Source of the DNA: Lachnospiraceae bacterium
GTDB taxonomy: Bacteria > Bacillota > Clostridia > Lachnospirales > Lachnospiraceae
Direction of reading: 5' to 3'
NCBI GenBank assembly: GCA_015056725.1
Contig: SVFS01000001.1
Span: 62,001 to 126,000 of the forward strand
DNA length: 64,000 nucleotides
Positions within the stretch are counted from its first letter, which is position 1; the number at the start of each line of letters is the position of its first letter. Below, one piece after another: positions 26,602 through 35,144 of this stretch. A model generated the notes under the pieces. The model saw only the letters and a list, made by a program, of their open reading frames with translations, searched no databases and was not told the DNA's origin. A program made the translations under genes and the position numbers.

Positions 26602-27951
26602 TTAGAACATAATGTCCTGTATTAAATGTGCAAGTTTTTTTGCTTCCTCTGTTATAACTTCCTGATCTTTTCCTTCTATCATGACACGTACTAAAGGCTC
26701 TGTACCACTTGGTCTGATCAGCACGCGACCTTCTCCCGCGAACTTCTCTTCCAGCTTTGCAATCGCATCAGCAATTTCCGGATATTCCATGTATTTATCT
26801 TTTTTATGATTTGATACCTTGGCATTGATAAGTGCCTGCGGAAGCACCTGCATTACCTTGGCAAGCTCGGATAATGGCTTACCTGTTTCTACAACCACCT
26901 GTAATAAATGAAGTGCACTTAAAAGACCATCTCCTGTTGTATTTTCATCTAAGAAAATAATGTGTCCGGACTGTTCACCACCTAAGTTTGCTCCCATTTC
27001 CTGCATTCTTTCAAGCACATAACGGTCACCAACTTTTGTTGTCTCAATGTTAATACCGTTTTCTTTTGCCATCAGGGTAAAGCCAAGATTCGACATAACC
27101 GTAACAACGATGGAATCCAGTTTCAGCTTGCCCTGCGCTTTCATATGGTTACCTACAATCGCCATAATCTCATCGCCATCGACAACCTTACCATTTTCAT
27201 CTACAGCAAGCATTCTGTCCGCATCACCATCAAACGCAAGACCCAAATTGGCTTTTTCGAACACTACACGCGCCATCAGTTCTTCCATATGAGTGGAACC
27301 ACAGTTTGCATTAATATTTGTTCCATCCGGCATATTATGAATCGGCACAACATTTGCTCCTAATTCGCGAAGCGCCTCTACAGATGTATAATAAGCCGCG
27401 CCCTCTGCACAGTCTACAACAATCTTCATACCGGATAAATCCACCGGTACCGACTGCACTGCATGATTAATATATTCTTCTCTTGCGTCTGTACGGTATT
27501 TGATTTTTCCTACACGGGGACCTGTCGGAAACTTGATTCCTGCCATACCGCTTTTAATTACAGCTTCAATCTCATCTTCCATTTCATCCGGAAGCTTGTA
27601 ACCGTTTCCGTTAAAAAATTTAATACCGTTAAACTCTACAGGATTATGACTTGCAGAAATCACAACACCTGCATCTACTTTATACTTTCTTGTCAAATAG
27701 GCAACTGCCGGAGTTGGTATTACACCAACAAAAATACAGTTTGCACCTACTGAGCATGCTCCTGCCATCAAGGCATTTGCCAGCATATCTCCGGAAATTC
27801 TCGTATCGCATCCTACCATAATTGTCGGTTTATGCTCTGTCTCTTTTGTAAGTACATAAGCTCCTGCCTGACCAAGCTGCATTGCAAGTAATGGAGTCAA
27901 TTCCTCATTTGCAATCCCTCTAACGCCATCCGTACCAAATAATCTTGCCAT
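26602..27951 (-). CDS. glmM: phosphoglucosamine mutase
   Basis: 449 residues, the usual length. It converts glucosamine-6-phosphate to glucosamine-1-phosphate for peptidoglycan precursor UDP-GlcNAc. The active phosphoserine loop VISASHNP places Ser at residue 101. The metal loop AFDGDADRM (around 241) and the sugar loop GGEQSGH are present, as is the phosphate-binding RPSGTEPLVRVM near the end. It lies directly after cdaR and cdaA, the conserved c-di-AMP/cell-wall operon of Firmicutes, where CdaR and GlmM bind and modulate CdaA. Confidence 0.97.
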   Translation of the reverse strand: MARLFGTDGVRGIANEELTPLLAMQLGQAGAYVLTKETEHKPTIMVGCDTRISGDMLANALMAGACSVGANCIFVGVIPTPAVAYLTRKYKVDAGVVISASHNPVEFNGIKFFNGNGYKLPDEMEDEIEAVIKSGMAGIKFPTGPRVGKIKYRTDAREEYINHAVQSVPVDLSGMKIVVDCAEGAAYYTSVEALRELGANVVPIHNMPDGTNINANCGSTHMEELMARVVFEKANLGLAFDGDADRMLAVDENGKVVDGDEIMAIVGNHMKAQGKLKLDSIVVTVMSNLGFTLMAKENGINIETTKVGDRYVLERMQEMGANLGGEQSGHIIFLDENTTGDGLLSALHLLQVVVETGKPLSELAKVMQVLPQALINAKVSNHKKDKYMEYPEIADAIAKLEEKFAGEGRVLIRPSGTEPLVRVMIEGKDQEVITEEAKKLAHLIQDIMF

Positions 27952-28003
27952 TTACTATTACTTCCTTTACCTAATTTGTCTTTCTTTCGTTATGCAAAAC
28001 AAT

Positions 28004-29341
28004 TTAATCATTCTGTTCTGCATCTTCCTCTGTCTGAATCTCTGTTACTACAAGAGTTGCCAGAAGCGGTGTATGCATACGGCTATATTCCGGCAAGTTC
28101 ACTATAAGTTCTATAGGATATCTGCCCGGTAAAAGTTCTGTAATTTCTCCTTTTTCAAGCCATGCATTTACATCAAAATAAGCTGTCAGACTCTTTTCGG
28201 AAATATCTCGAACCACGCTTCCGATTCCTGTCACAGAAATCATAAATTCCTCATCAAGTCCTTCCAGTTCATACGTATAATCATCCGGCACATTAATTAA
28301 CGAAACCTTTCTGTCCGTCATTTCAAACTCTTCTGTAATTTCTTTCTCTACGCCTACTACAACACTGATGTAGCCGTTAAATGTCTTATCTGCAAACGCT
28401 GTTCCTTCCGGCAAATAATTTGCTACATTTACCATAAGTGCCGTATCTGCTGTTGCGTTTGTTACATCCAATGCTTCTGCAGGTACTTTAATCTCTTCTA
28501 CAGCATTTAATACAGATTTCCGACCTGCCAATGTAACTGTTTGAGGTGTTCCGAGAATCACTCCGTTCAGACCATAACCATCAGCCGGTGCCATTGCCGT
28601 ATCAAAAGTAATCGGAACTTCCTTGGTTGAAAGAATCTCGATTGTAATCATGACATTTTCAGGTCTCTTCTCTAACGTATTGCCTGTTACAACATTGCCA
28701 TCGGCATCATAGAATATAACAGGTACACTTGTTGTAATATCGTTTGTAAATCCGGACAAGGTACTCATATCCACAGAAACCACTGCTGATTCCACACGGT
28801 TCACAACGGATTCCGGTCCGGATACTCTTACAAGGTTCTGGTCTGTTGTTACGTTTCCAACCATATATCCTGCCGGAGCATCTCCGATAACATTTGTTTC
28901 CAGTACTTTCTGAATTGTTTTCCTGTTTTCAATATTTACCTTTACCGCATCAATACTTCCTGAAATGTCGCTGATTCTGCTTCCGTACCGAGACACGGAA
29001 TAATCAATAGAAATAGCATTTAAACTATTTAAATTATTCATATCCGCAACAGCTACAATATCATTCTTATCAATATTCTGTGCTATTGATTTTGGAGCAT
29101 ACACAGATACACGAGGTACAACATCCGTTTCATTTAATACCTCATAGATCATCCCCTGACTGGTAATTACATCTACATTTTCAATTGTAACCGGAATATT
29201 TGCAAAGGTCACTTTAATGGTCGGATCGTTTACATTAACCACTACAAGCCATAATGCAATCGCAAAAAGGATGGAGCCAATCTTCAGTCCCCAGTTTTTG
29301 GTCAGGCGTTTCCAAAGGTTTTCTTCTCTCTTATTCTTCAT
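28004..29341 (-). CDS. cdaR: CdaR, YbbR-domain regulator of diadenylate cyclase
   Basis: 445 residues from ATG 29341, which follows GGAAGG inside the cdaA 3' end; an upstream in-frame start at 29383 would lie deeper in cdaA. One N-terminal membrane anchor (WGLKIGSILFAIALWLVVVN, about residues 16-35) is followed by extracytoplasmic YbbR repeats; NDPTIKVTFANIPVTI is the first repeat's signature. The acidic tail ends EDAEQND. It overlaps cdaA by 11 nt, suggesting coupled translation. Known role in relatives: modulates CdaA activity. Confidence 0.93.
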   Translation of the reverse strand: MKNKREENLWKRLTKNWGLKIGSILFAIALWLVVVNVNDPTIKVTFANIPVTIENVDVITSQGMIYEVLNETDVVPRVSVYAPKSIAQNIDKNDIVAVADMNNLNSLNAISIDYSVSRYGSRISDISGSIDAVKVNIENRKTIQKVLETNVIGDAPAGYMVGNVTTDQNLVRVSGPESVVNRVESAVVSVDMSTLSGFTNDITTSVPVIFYDADGNVVTGNTLEKRPENVMITIEILSTKEVPITFDTAMAPADGYGLNGVILGTPQTVTLAGRKSVLNAVEEIKVPAEALDVTNATADTALMVNVANYLPEGTAFADKTFNGYISVVVGVEKEITEEFEMTDRKVSLINVPDDYTYELEGLDEEFMISVTGIGSVVRDISEKSLTAYFDVNAWLEKGEITELLPGRYPIELIVNLPEYSRMHTPLLATLVVTEIQTEEDAEQND

Positions 29342-30212
29342 TCTTTGACCTTCCTTTCCAGATAATACGTTTCTTATCTTCAACTACTTTATCCTGAATG
29401 GAAGTCATTCTTTCACGAAGCATCTCTGCTGTCAGACCACGGTCTAATTTTCCCTCTTGTGCTACACTGATTTTACCGGTTTCTTCTGATACAATAATCG
29501 TAAGTGAATCCGTTTCTTCTGATATTCCTACACCGGCTCTGTGGCGTGTCCCCAAATCCTTACTAAGCTCTCTGTTATCAGACAACGGTAAGTAACAGGT
29601 TGCCGACACAACGCGATCCCCTCTAATGATGACAGCACCATCATGAAGTGGTGTATTGTGTTCAAAAATATTAATCAGTAATTGACTTGTTACGATAGCA
29701 TCCACGTCAATACCTGTTCTTTCATATTCTGCCAGAGACTGTTTTCTTTCCATTACAATCAGAGCACCTGTCTTTACTTTTCCCATCTCTACACAGGCTT
29801 TCACAATCTCATTTACCGTCTTGTCCGAAAAGCGCTCATTCCCTGCAGAACGCAACGCATCAAACGGTAAAATACTGGAGAAGAAATTTCGTTGTCCCAG
29901 ATTTTCCAATGCTTTTCTAAGCTCCGGCTGAAGCACAACAATAATAGCCGTAATCGCAAGACTACCCAGCCTTGCTGCAATCCATAAAATAGTTGTCATC
30001 TGAAAGTAAGCAGCAACTGTTAAAAACACAGCAATAACAAGCACACCTTTCAGGAGTGCCCACGCACGTGTTTCCTTAATCCACACAAGAATACCGTATA
30101 CGAGAAATGCAATAATACAAATCTCCACAACATCAGTAAACGTAATGGATGTTACTGTCGGAATATGAAGTTTGTCAAGGTATTCACGTACTCGTACTGA
30201 AATTTCGTACAT
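29331..30212 (-). CDS. cdaA: membrane diadenylate cyclase CdaA
   Basis: 293 residues. It makes the essential second messenger c-di-AMP from two ATP. Three N-terminal membrane helices (about residues 25-95) precede the DisA_N cyclase domain, with the catalytic DGA at 191-193 and GTRHRA at 221-226, both complete. AGGAG precedes the ATG. The order cdaA-cdaR-glmM is the standard operon of Firmicutes, linking c-di-AMP to wall precursor supply and turgor. Confidence 0.97.
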   Translation of the reverse strand: MYEISVRVREYLDKLHIPTVTSITFTDVVEICIIAFLVYGILVWIKETRAWALLKGVLVIAVFLTVAAYFQMTTILWIAARLGSLAITAIIVVLQPELRKALENLGQRNFFSSILPFDALRSAGNERFSDKTVNEIVKACVEMGKVKTGALIVMERKQSLAEYERTGIDVDAIVTSQLLINIFEHNTPLHDGAVIIRGDRVVSATCYLPLSDNRELSKDLGTRHRAGVGISEETDSLTIIVSEETGKISVAQEGKLDRGLTAEMLRERMTSIQDKVVEDKKRIIWKGRSKNEE

Positions 30213-30298
30213 ATGACATACTCCTATCTTTGTTTCTTACTAATTTTAGATGACAGTTCTTTTTAAATGGTTTTCAAAAAATATTAAAACTTTATAAA

Positions 30299-31246
30299 CT
30301 ATTTACGTTTCTTTTTCTTCTTTTGTGCATTAATCTTTTTAACGGTTTTATCTGTCTGGGATACAACTACCTTGGGAACAGCTTTTACATAATAGTAATA
30401 TTCATCATCTTCAAACTGTACCGTTTCTGTTCTGGTATAATCCACATGGAATGCCAAAAACTCAACCAGCATACCTGCTAATGCACCAACAACACTTCCT
30501 AAAACAACTCCTAAAATGGATACAGACGCATCCAGCATTAAATTGCCTAACAGTGCTACTACAATCTGTACAATTGCACCAAGCACAATTGCAATCGTCC
30601 AGCAATGGTCTATAGGGAGTCTGCGAATCACATGCACTACGATAACCGTAATAATAAAGGTTGCTGCTATTACGACCATTGTCTTATTATCAAGCAGACC
30701 ATCCACTATGTAACGAAAACGTCCGGACATGGATTCTGCTTCCAATGCACTGATTGCCTCTGCGTTTTCTGTAATGTAATGCAGTACATAATATACTACC
30801 GTTCCGCATGCTATCGATATCGCAGATGCCGGTGTCAGCAACAAGCCCACACAAATCGGCATTATATACGGCAGTTTCATTGCAAACAGCATTGGCATAA
30901 GCAATACAATCAATGTATCCTTCGGTGCAAACCGGAAATACAAAAGTGCAAGTATCATGAAAAGTACAAGTACTACCAATGCGCATTCCATTGATAAGGC
31001 ATAACAATGTAATAATATGAATCCCGCCGCACATACAATGATAAAATTCACCGGCATAAAAGAGCACATAAGAGCAACAATCAATACGATAGAAAATGTA
31101 TCAATTTTTGTCATGTAGCCTGTTGATGAATTAATCATCAATAGTGCAATTAACGCCAGCAGAAATTTGCCAAGCGGTTTGAGATACACCTCGTATCTTC
31201 CGATAAACGTTTTTATCGTTTCTTTCAATAATAATATCTGAGTCAT
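30299..31246 (-). CDS. conserved polytopic membrane protein, function unknown
   Basis: 315 residues with about 8 hydrophobic segments between residues 25 and 270, then an acidic Tyr-rich stretch (EDDEYYYYVKAVPK) and a Lys-only tail, so the C-terminus is probably cytoplasmic. I recognise no motif of a known transporter. A ribosome site AAAGGA precedes the ATG. It lies between the small membrane protein gene and cdaA, in the same orientation with short gaps, so it may be co-transcribed with cdaA. Confidence 0.8.
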   Translation of the reverse strand: MTQILLLKETIKTFIGRYEVYLKPLGKFLLALIALLMINSSTGYMTKIDTFSIVLIVALMCSFMPVNFIIVCAAGFILLHCYALSMECALVVLVLFMILALLYFRFAPKDTLIVLLMPMLFAMKLPYIMPICVGLLLTPASAISIACGTVVYYVLHYITENAEAISALEAESMSGRFRYIVDGLLDNKTMVVIAATFIITVIVVHVIRRLPIDHCWTIAIVLGAIVQIVVALLGNLMLDASVSILGVVLGSVVGALAGMLVEFLAFHVDYTRTETVQFEDDEYYYYVKAVPKVVVSQTDKTVKKINAQKKKKKRK

Positions 31247-31266
31247 TATCGTTTTCCTTTCAGGGC

Positions 31267-31659
31267 TTAATCCTCTTTGCTATACATGGCACTGAGTTTC
31301 TTTAAATCTCCGTAATACTTTTTAAGATGCTTCTTTGCCTTTGCATAACGAATGGTATATACAACATATGTAAGCACCGCATATGCCACAACGATTGTGA
31401 CATAGTCCTTCGCCAGCCCTTTTATATATTCCAGTAAATCCATCTGGTATATATTTTTCATAAAAAATTCGATGTCATATAAAACATAACATCCAAATAA
31501 CATTGCAAGCACAATTGTCATGGCAAGTATTGCTTTCAAAACCTGATATCCCAGATAATCGCTTCGGAAATAATTAGCAACCGCAATATCTTTCTTGCCT
31601 GCATGATCTTCATACGCCTGCATATGCGTCATCAAAATGACTTTTTCCTCATTAATCAT
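31267..31659 (-). CDS. small membrane protein with two helices, function unknown
   Basis: 130 residues: a soluble N-terminus of about 40 residues, two membrane segments (about 41-62 and 85-105) and a basic Lys-rich C-terminus. Its ATG overlaps the stop of yvyF (TAATG), so it is translationally coupled to it. No family recognised. Confidence 0.75.
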   Translation of the reverse strand: MINEEKVILMTHMQAYEDHAGKKDIAVANYFRSDYLGYQVLKAILAMTIVLAMLFGCYVLYDIEFFMKNIYQMDLLEYIKGLAKDYVTIVVAYAVLTYVVYTIRYAKAKKHLKKYYGDLKKLSAMYSKED

Positions 31660-32066
31660 TATAAAAACCTCATCTTCGGATTGTCTTTTGGATTCACAGG
31701 CTTTTTCTGTACCGGAGCAGGTGCCGGTCTGGAAATTGCATTTCTGAGCCCCTGTGCCGTTTTTGCTTTACAAGCTTCACAGTAACGGCCTGTTCGAATT
31801 GTCGCACCACAAAGTTCACAACCGATACCAATCATACTGTCTTCCGAAAATTCCAAACGTTCTTCACGAATCCACTGACGGATCTGCTGCGGTTCTACAT
31901 TACAGGCATCTGCAACCTCAGGAATGGATACACCTCTGTGTTCCTGTACAAATTTCTTTACTTCCTGATATACCTTTTCTGCTTCATCTCTGCAGGAAGC
32001 ACATAATGCCGGTCCAACAATATAGTTAAAAATCTTTCCACATTTTCTACAGTTACGTACGTTCAT
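31659..32066 (-). CDS. yvyF: YvyF-like flagellar operon zinc-ribbon protein
   Basis: 135 residues from ATG 32066 with a strong AAAGGAGG site; further upstream codons overlap comFC. N-terminal Cys pairs (NCRKCGKIF and LCASCRDE), a middle helix-turn-helix-like stretch (SIPEVADACNVEPQQIRQWI) and a second Cys group (CELCGATIRTGRYCEAC) match the flagellar operon protein next to comF in Bacillus (comFC-yvyF-flgM). It follows comFC here too. Its role is probably regulatory in motility but is not well defined. Confidence 0.85.
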   Translation of the reverse strand: MNVRNCRKCGKIFNYIVGPALCASCRDEAEKVYQEVKKFVQEHRGVSIPEVADACNVEPQQIRQWIREERLEFSEDSMIGIGCELCGATIRTGRYCEACKAKTAQGLRNAISRPAPAPVQKKPVNPKDNPKMRFL

Positions 32067-32091
32067 AGCAACCTCCTTTATCTTCTCTTTA

Positions 32092-32823
32092 TCATTGCAA
32101 TTCACGTCCTATTGCCAATGCAATGAAATAAATTTTCTGTATTCCTATTTCTAACAACACAGAAGCACAGGCATCAATGGTGCTGCCTGTGGTATAGATA
32201 TCATCCACTATTATAACTGACTTCCATTTTACATCATTACGCCCTATTTTGAAAGCCTTTTTCAAATTATTTTGGCGCTGCTTATCGTCCAGAAGCTTTT
32301 GCGGAACGGTCTTTTTGACACGCTTAATCAGTCTTGTGTCCACCGGAATTTCCAGAAGCTTTCCAAGCTCCTTTGCCAACACTTCTGCCTGATTATATCC
32401 ACGATCATGTTTTCTCGTATAATGAATCGGTACCGGTACAAGCACGTCAGCATTCCAACACCTTATTGCTTCTCCCAAATAATTTTCCACTTCCCTTGCA
32501 TAATACTTTCCGTACTCCTGCCTTCCGGCATATTTAAACCGATATAAGGATGTTGCCACAGAACGATAGTCATACAAGGCTCTCCCCCGTAGATAAAGAT
32601 GCTTTCCCTTTCTGCAATCCGTACAATACTCTGCTTCCAAATGTTCCATATGTTTTCCACATCTAAGACATCTGGGTGGCTTAACATACTTAAATTCTGT
32701 CCTGCACTCCGGACAAATCATCCATCCAAAAGGCACAATCTCATCGCACGCCGGGCATCGCCTCGGAAAAGCAATATCCAATAATAGCTTCCATACAGAA
32801 CATATTATTCTTCGTATTTTCAT
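32092..32823 (-). CDS. comFC: ComF-family phosphoribosyltransferase-like protein
   Basis: 243 residues. An N-terminal zinc ribbon (CPAC...CPEC and CLRCGKH...CTDC, residues 19-70) leads to a phosphoribosyltransferase domain whose PRPP loop is VIIVDDIYTTGSTI near residue 205. RGYNQAEVLAKELGK is the other family signature. ComFC is needed for DNA uptake in competent Bacillus. It lies between recD2 and yvyF, a combination linking DNA handling and motility genes. The 59-bp gap before it holds a weak TAACAC/GTGTTA pairing with no T run. Confidence 0.92.
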   Translation of the reverse strand: MKIRRIICSVWKLLLDIAFPRRCPACDEIVPFGWMICPECRTEFKYVKPPRCLRCGKHMEHLEAEYCTDCRKGKHLYLRGRALYDYRSVATSLYRFKYAGRQEYGKYYAREVENYLGEAIRCWNADVLVPVPIHYTRKHDRGYNQAEVLAKELGKLLEIPVDTRLIKRVKKTVPQKLLDDKQRQNNLKKAFKIGRNDVKWKSVIIVDDIYTTGSTIDACASVLLEIGIQKIYFIALAIGRELQ

Positions 32824-32882
32824 AACACTCCCTTCGCTCTCCGGGCGCAGGCGTGTTATCAGTTATTATCCCTTAAATATAT

Positions 32883-35135
32883 TTATCCAAAATCTATAAT
32901 GTCGCGTATTCTTATGTTTAATGATGTATAACGTTCGTTTTCATTTACATTTTCTATCATATCCGTTACTGTCTGCACGCTTCCAAGAATCGTTACACAA
33001 TTTTTAGCCCTCGTTACCGCTGTGTATAAAAGCTTCCGACTAAACAACATCCTCGGTCCTGCCAAAAGCGGCATTACTACCGCCGGATATTCAGAACCTT
33101 GAGCCTTATGTATTGTAATAGCATATGCAAGTTCCAATTCATCCAATGTCGTAAACGGATAGGTAACCCGTCGGTGCTCCTCGAATTCGACAATAATCTG
33201 CGAGGCAAATTCATTAATTTCCAAGATAATCCCCACATCACCATTAAACACTCCAACACCCTTATCTATTGGAATGCCATATTTGCTTACAATTTCCCAT
33301 TCCAACTGGTAATTGTTTCGTATCTGCATAACCTTATCACCTTCACGAAACAGGATGGTTTCTCCCACAGAATGCTCCTTTTTGGAAGGCGATGGCGGAT
33401 TCATATATTCCTGTAATATTTTATTCAGAGTTTCTACACCCAATGCACCTTTCCGCATCGGTGTAAGCACCTGAATCTCCATAGGCGTGGCCTGTACATA
33501 TCCCGGTAATTTATCACGAATCAGTTGAATCATGTGCTTATAAATCACATTTGCATCATTTCGTTCCAAAAAGAAGAAATCTCTGCTTTTATTATCCATG
33601 ACGATACTTTCACCACGATTGATTCTGTGCGCATTCAAAACAATATCGCTTTCGCCTGCCTGACGGAAAATTTTTTGTAAAACAACGGTTGGAAATGCTT
33701 TGCTTTCAATCAGGTCATGCAACACCGCTCCCGGTCCCACACTCGGGAGCTGATCCATATCTCCCACAAGAATCAGTCTCATTCCCGGAACGAGAGCTTT
33801 TAAAAGCGCTTGCAGTAAAAACAAATCCACCATGGACATTTCGTCCACGATAATCACATCTGCTTCTAACGGATTATCCGAATTCCTCTCAAATCGTGCA
33901 CTACGACCTGCGTTTTCATCCGCAATTGCACCATTTAACTCCAGCATTCTATGAATCGTCCTTGCCTCGTAGCCTGTCGCCTCTGTCATTCTTTTTGCTG
34001 CTCTTCCGGTAGGTGCTGCCAACAGGATATCGTTTCCTTCCGCTTCGAAATAGCGTATCATGGCATTGATCGTAGTTGTCTTTCCTGTTCCGGGTCCTCC
34101 CGACAAAATGAACACTCCATGTCTGGAGCTTTCTAATACTGCTTTCTTTTGCAGCTCATCCAATTCAAATCCTAACTGTTTCTCCAGCTTCTGAATTCGT
34201 TTCATTGCCTGCTTCTCTTCTGACGGAAGCATTCCGTTCACATCACACAAAGCAGCATCCAGGTCCACCAGCATTCTTGCACAAGCAAGCTCCGCATAAT
34301 AATTTTGCGAAGCATACACATGCTTTTTCCCGTCTACCTGCTTTATGATAACCTTCTTTTCCATCATCAGATTATCAAGCTGACTCTCTAACTGCTCCGG
34401 TGCAAGCGTCAATAATTCCGCCGCACGTTCCAGCAGAATGCTCTCCGGTAAGTAAATGTGACCATTTGCAGTTGCCTGTAGTAAGGCATAAAATATGCCA
34501 CTACGAATACGATAATCCGAATCGGTATGAATTCCGATTTTTTCTGCTATCTCGTCTGCTATTTTAAAGCCGACACCGTTAATATCCTCTGCCAGTTTGT
34601 ATGGATTTTCACGCATTACTCCATACAATCCAATTCCATACGTGTCATATATTTTCACTGCCAAAGTATTACTGATTCCATATTGTTGCAAAAAGACCAT
34701 CGCATCGCGAAGGTCTTTCTTTTCTTCCATTTGCATTCCGATTTCTCTGGCTTTCCGCTCCGAAATTCCTTTTACCTCGGAAAGTCTCTCCGGTTCCTGT
34801 TCCATAATCCGAAAAGTATCATCGCCAAACCTTTTCACAATACGCATTGCCAGTGCCGCACCAATACCTTTAATTGCTCCCGAAGCCAAATATCTCTCCA
34901 TGCTTGCCGCATCATCCGGTGCTACAACCTGATAGGAAGATACCTTTAACTGACGACCATAGATGCTATGCTCCGTATACTCCCCCTGCAATTCTAAAGT
35001 TTCGCCCGCACTTACACTTTTCATTGTTCCGACGCAGGTAAGCTCTTCTCCATCCGTATGCAATACCAATACCGTATATCCGTTTTCCGGTTTTTGATAA
35101 ATAATATGGTCTACAAATCCTTTTATTCGTTCCAT
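32883..35135 (-). CDS. recD2: RecD2-type SF1B DNA helicase
   Basis: 750 residues, a stand-alone 5'-3' helicase found in bacteria without RecBC. The N-terminus holds an OB-like fold and helix-hairpin-helix repeats (GAIKGIGAALAMRIVKRFG at 86-104, VKGISERKAREIG at 121-133). Walker A is SGGPGTGKTT (344-353), Walker B DVIIVDEMSM, and motif VI VTRAK near the end. LAYAITIHKAQGSEYP marks motif V. It starts 9 nt after the preceding membrane protein gene, so the two are likely co-transcribed. Confidence 0.95.
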   Translation of the reverse strand: MERIKGFVDHIIYQKPENGYTVLVLHTDGEELTCVGTMKSVSAGETLELQGEYTEHSIYGRQLKVSSYQVVAPDDAASMERYLASGAIKGIGAALAMRIVKRFGDDTFRIMEQEPERLSEVKGISERKAREIGMQMEEKKDLRDAMVFLQQYGISNTLAVKIYDTYGIGLYGVMRENPYKLAEDINGVGFKIADEIAEKIGIHTDSDYRIRSGIFYALLQATANGHIYLPESILLERAAELLTLAPEQLESQLDNLMMEKKVIIKQVDGKKHVYASQNYYAELACARMLVDLDAALCDVNGMLPSEEKQAMKRIQKLEKQLGFELDELQKKAVLESSRHGVFILSGGPGTGKTTTINAMIRYFEAEGNDILLAAPTGRAAKRMTEATGYEARTIHRMLELNGAIADENAGRSARFERNSDNPLEADVIIVDEMSMVDLFLLQALLKALVPGMRLILVGDMDQLPSVGPGAVLHDLIESKAFPTVVLQKIFRQAGESDIVLNAHRINRGESIVMDNKSRDFFFLERNDANVIYKHMIQLIRDKLPGYVQATPMEIQVLTPMRKGALGVETLNKILQEYMNPPSPSKKEHSVGETILFREGDKVMQIRNNYQLEWEIVSKYGIPIDKGVGVFNGDVGIILEINEFASQIIVEFEEHRRVTYPFTTLDELELAYAITIHKAQGSEYPAVVMPLLAGPRMLFSRKLLYTAVTRAKNCVTILGSVQTVTDMIENVNENERYTSLNIRIRDIIDFG

Positions 35136-35144
35136 AAAACCTTT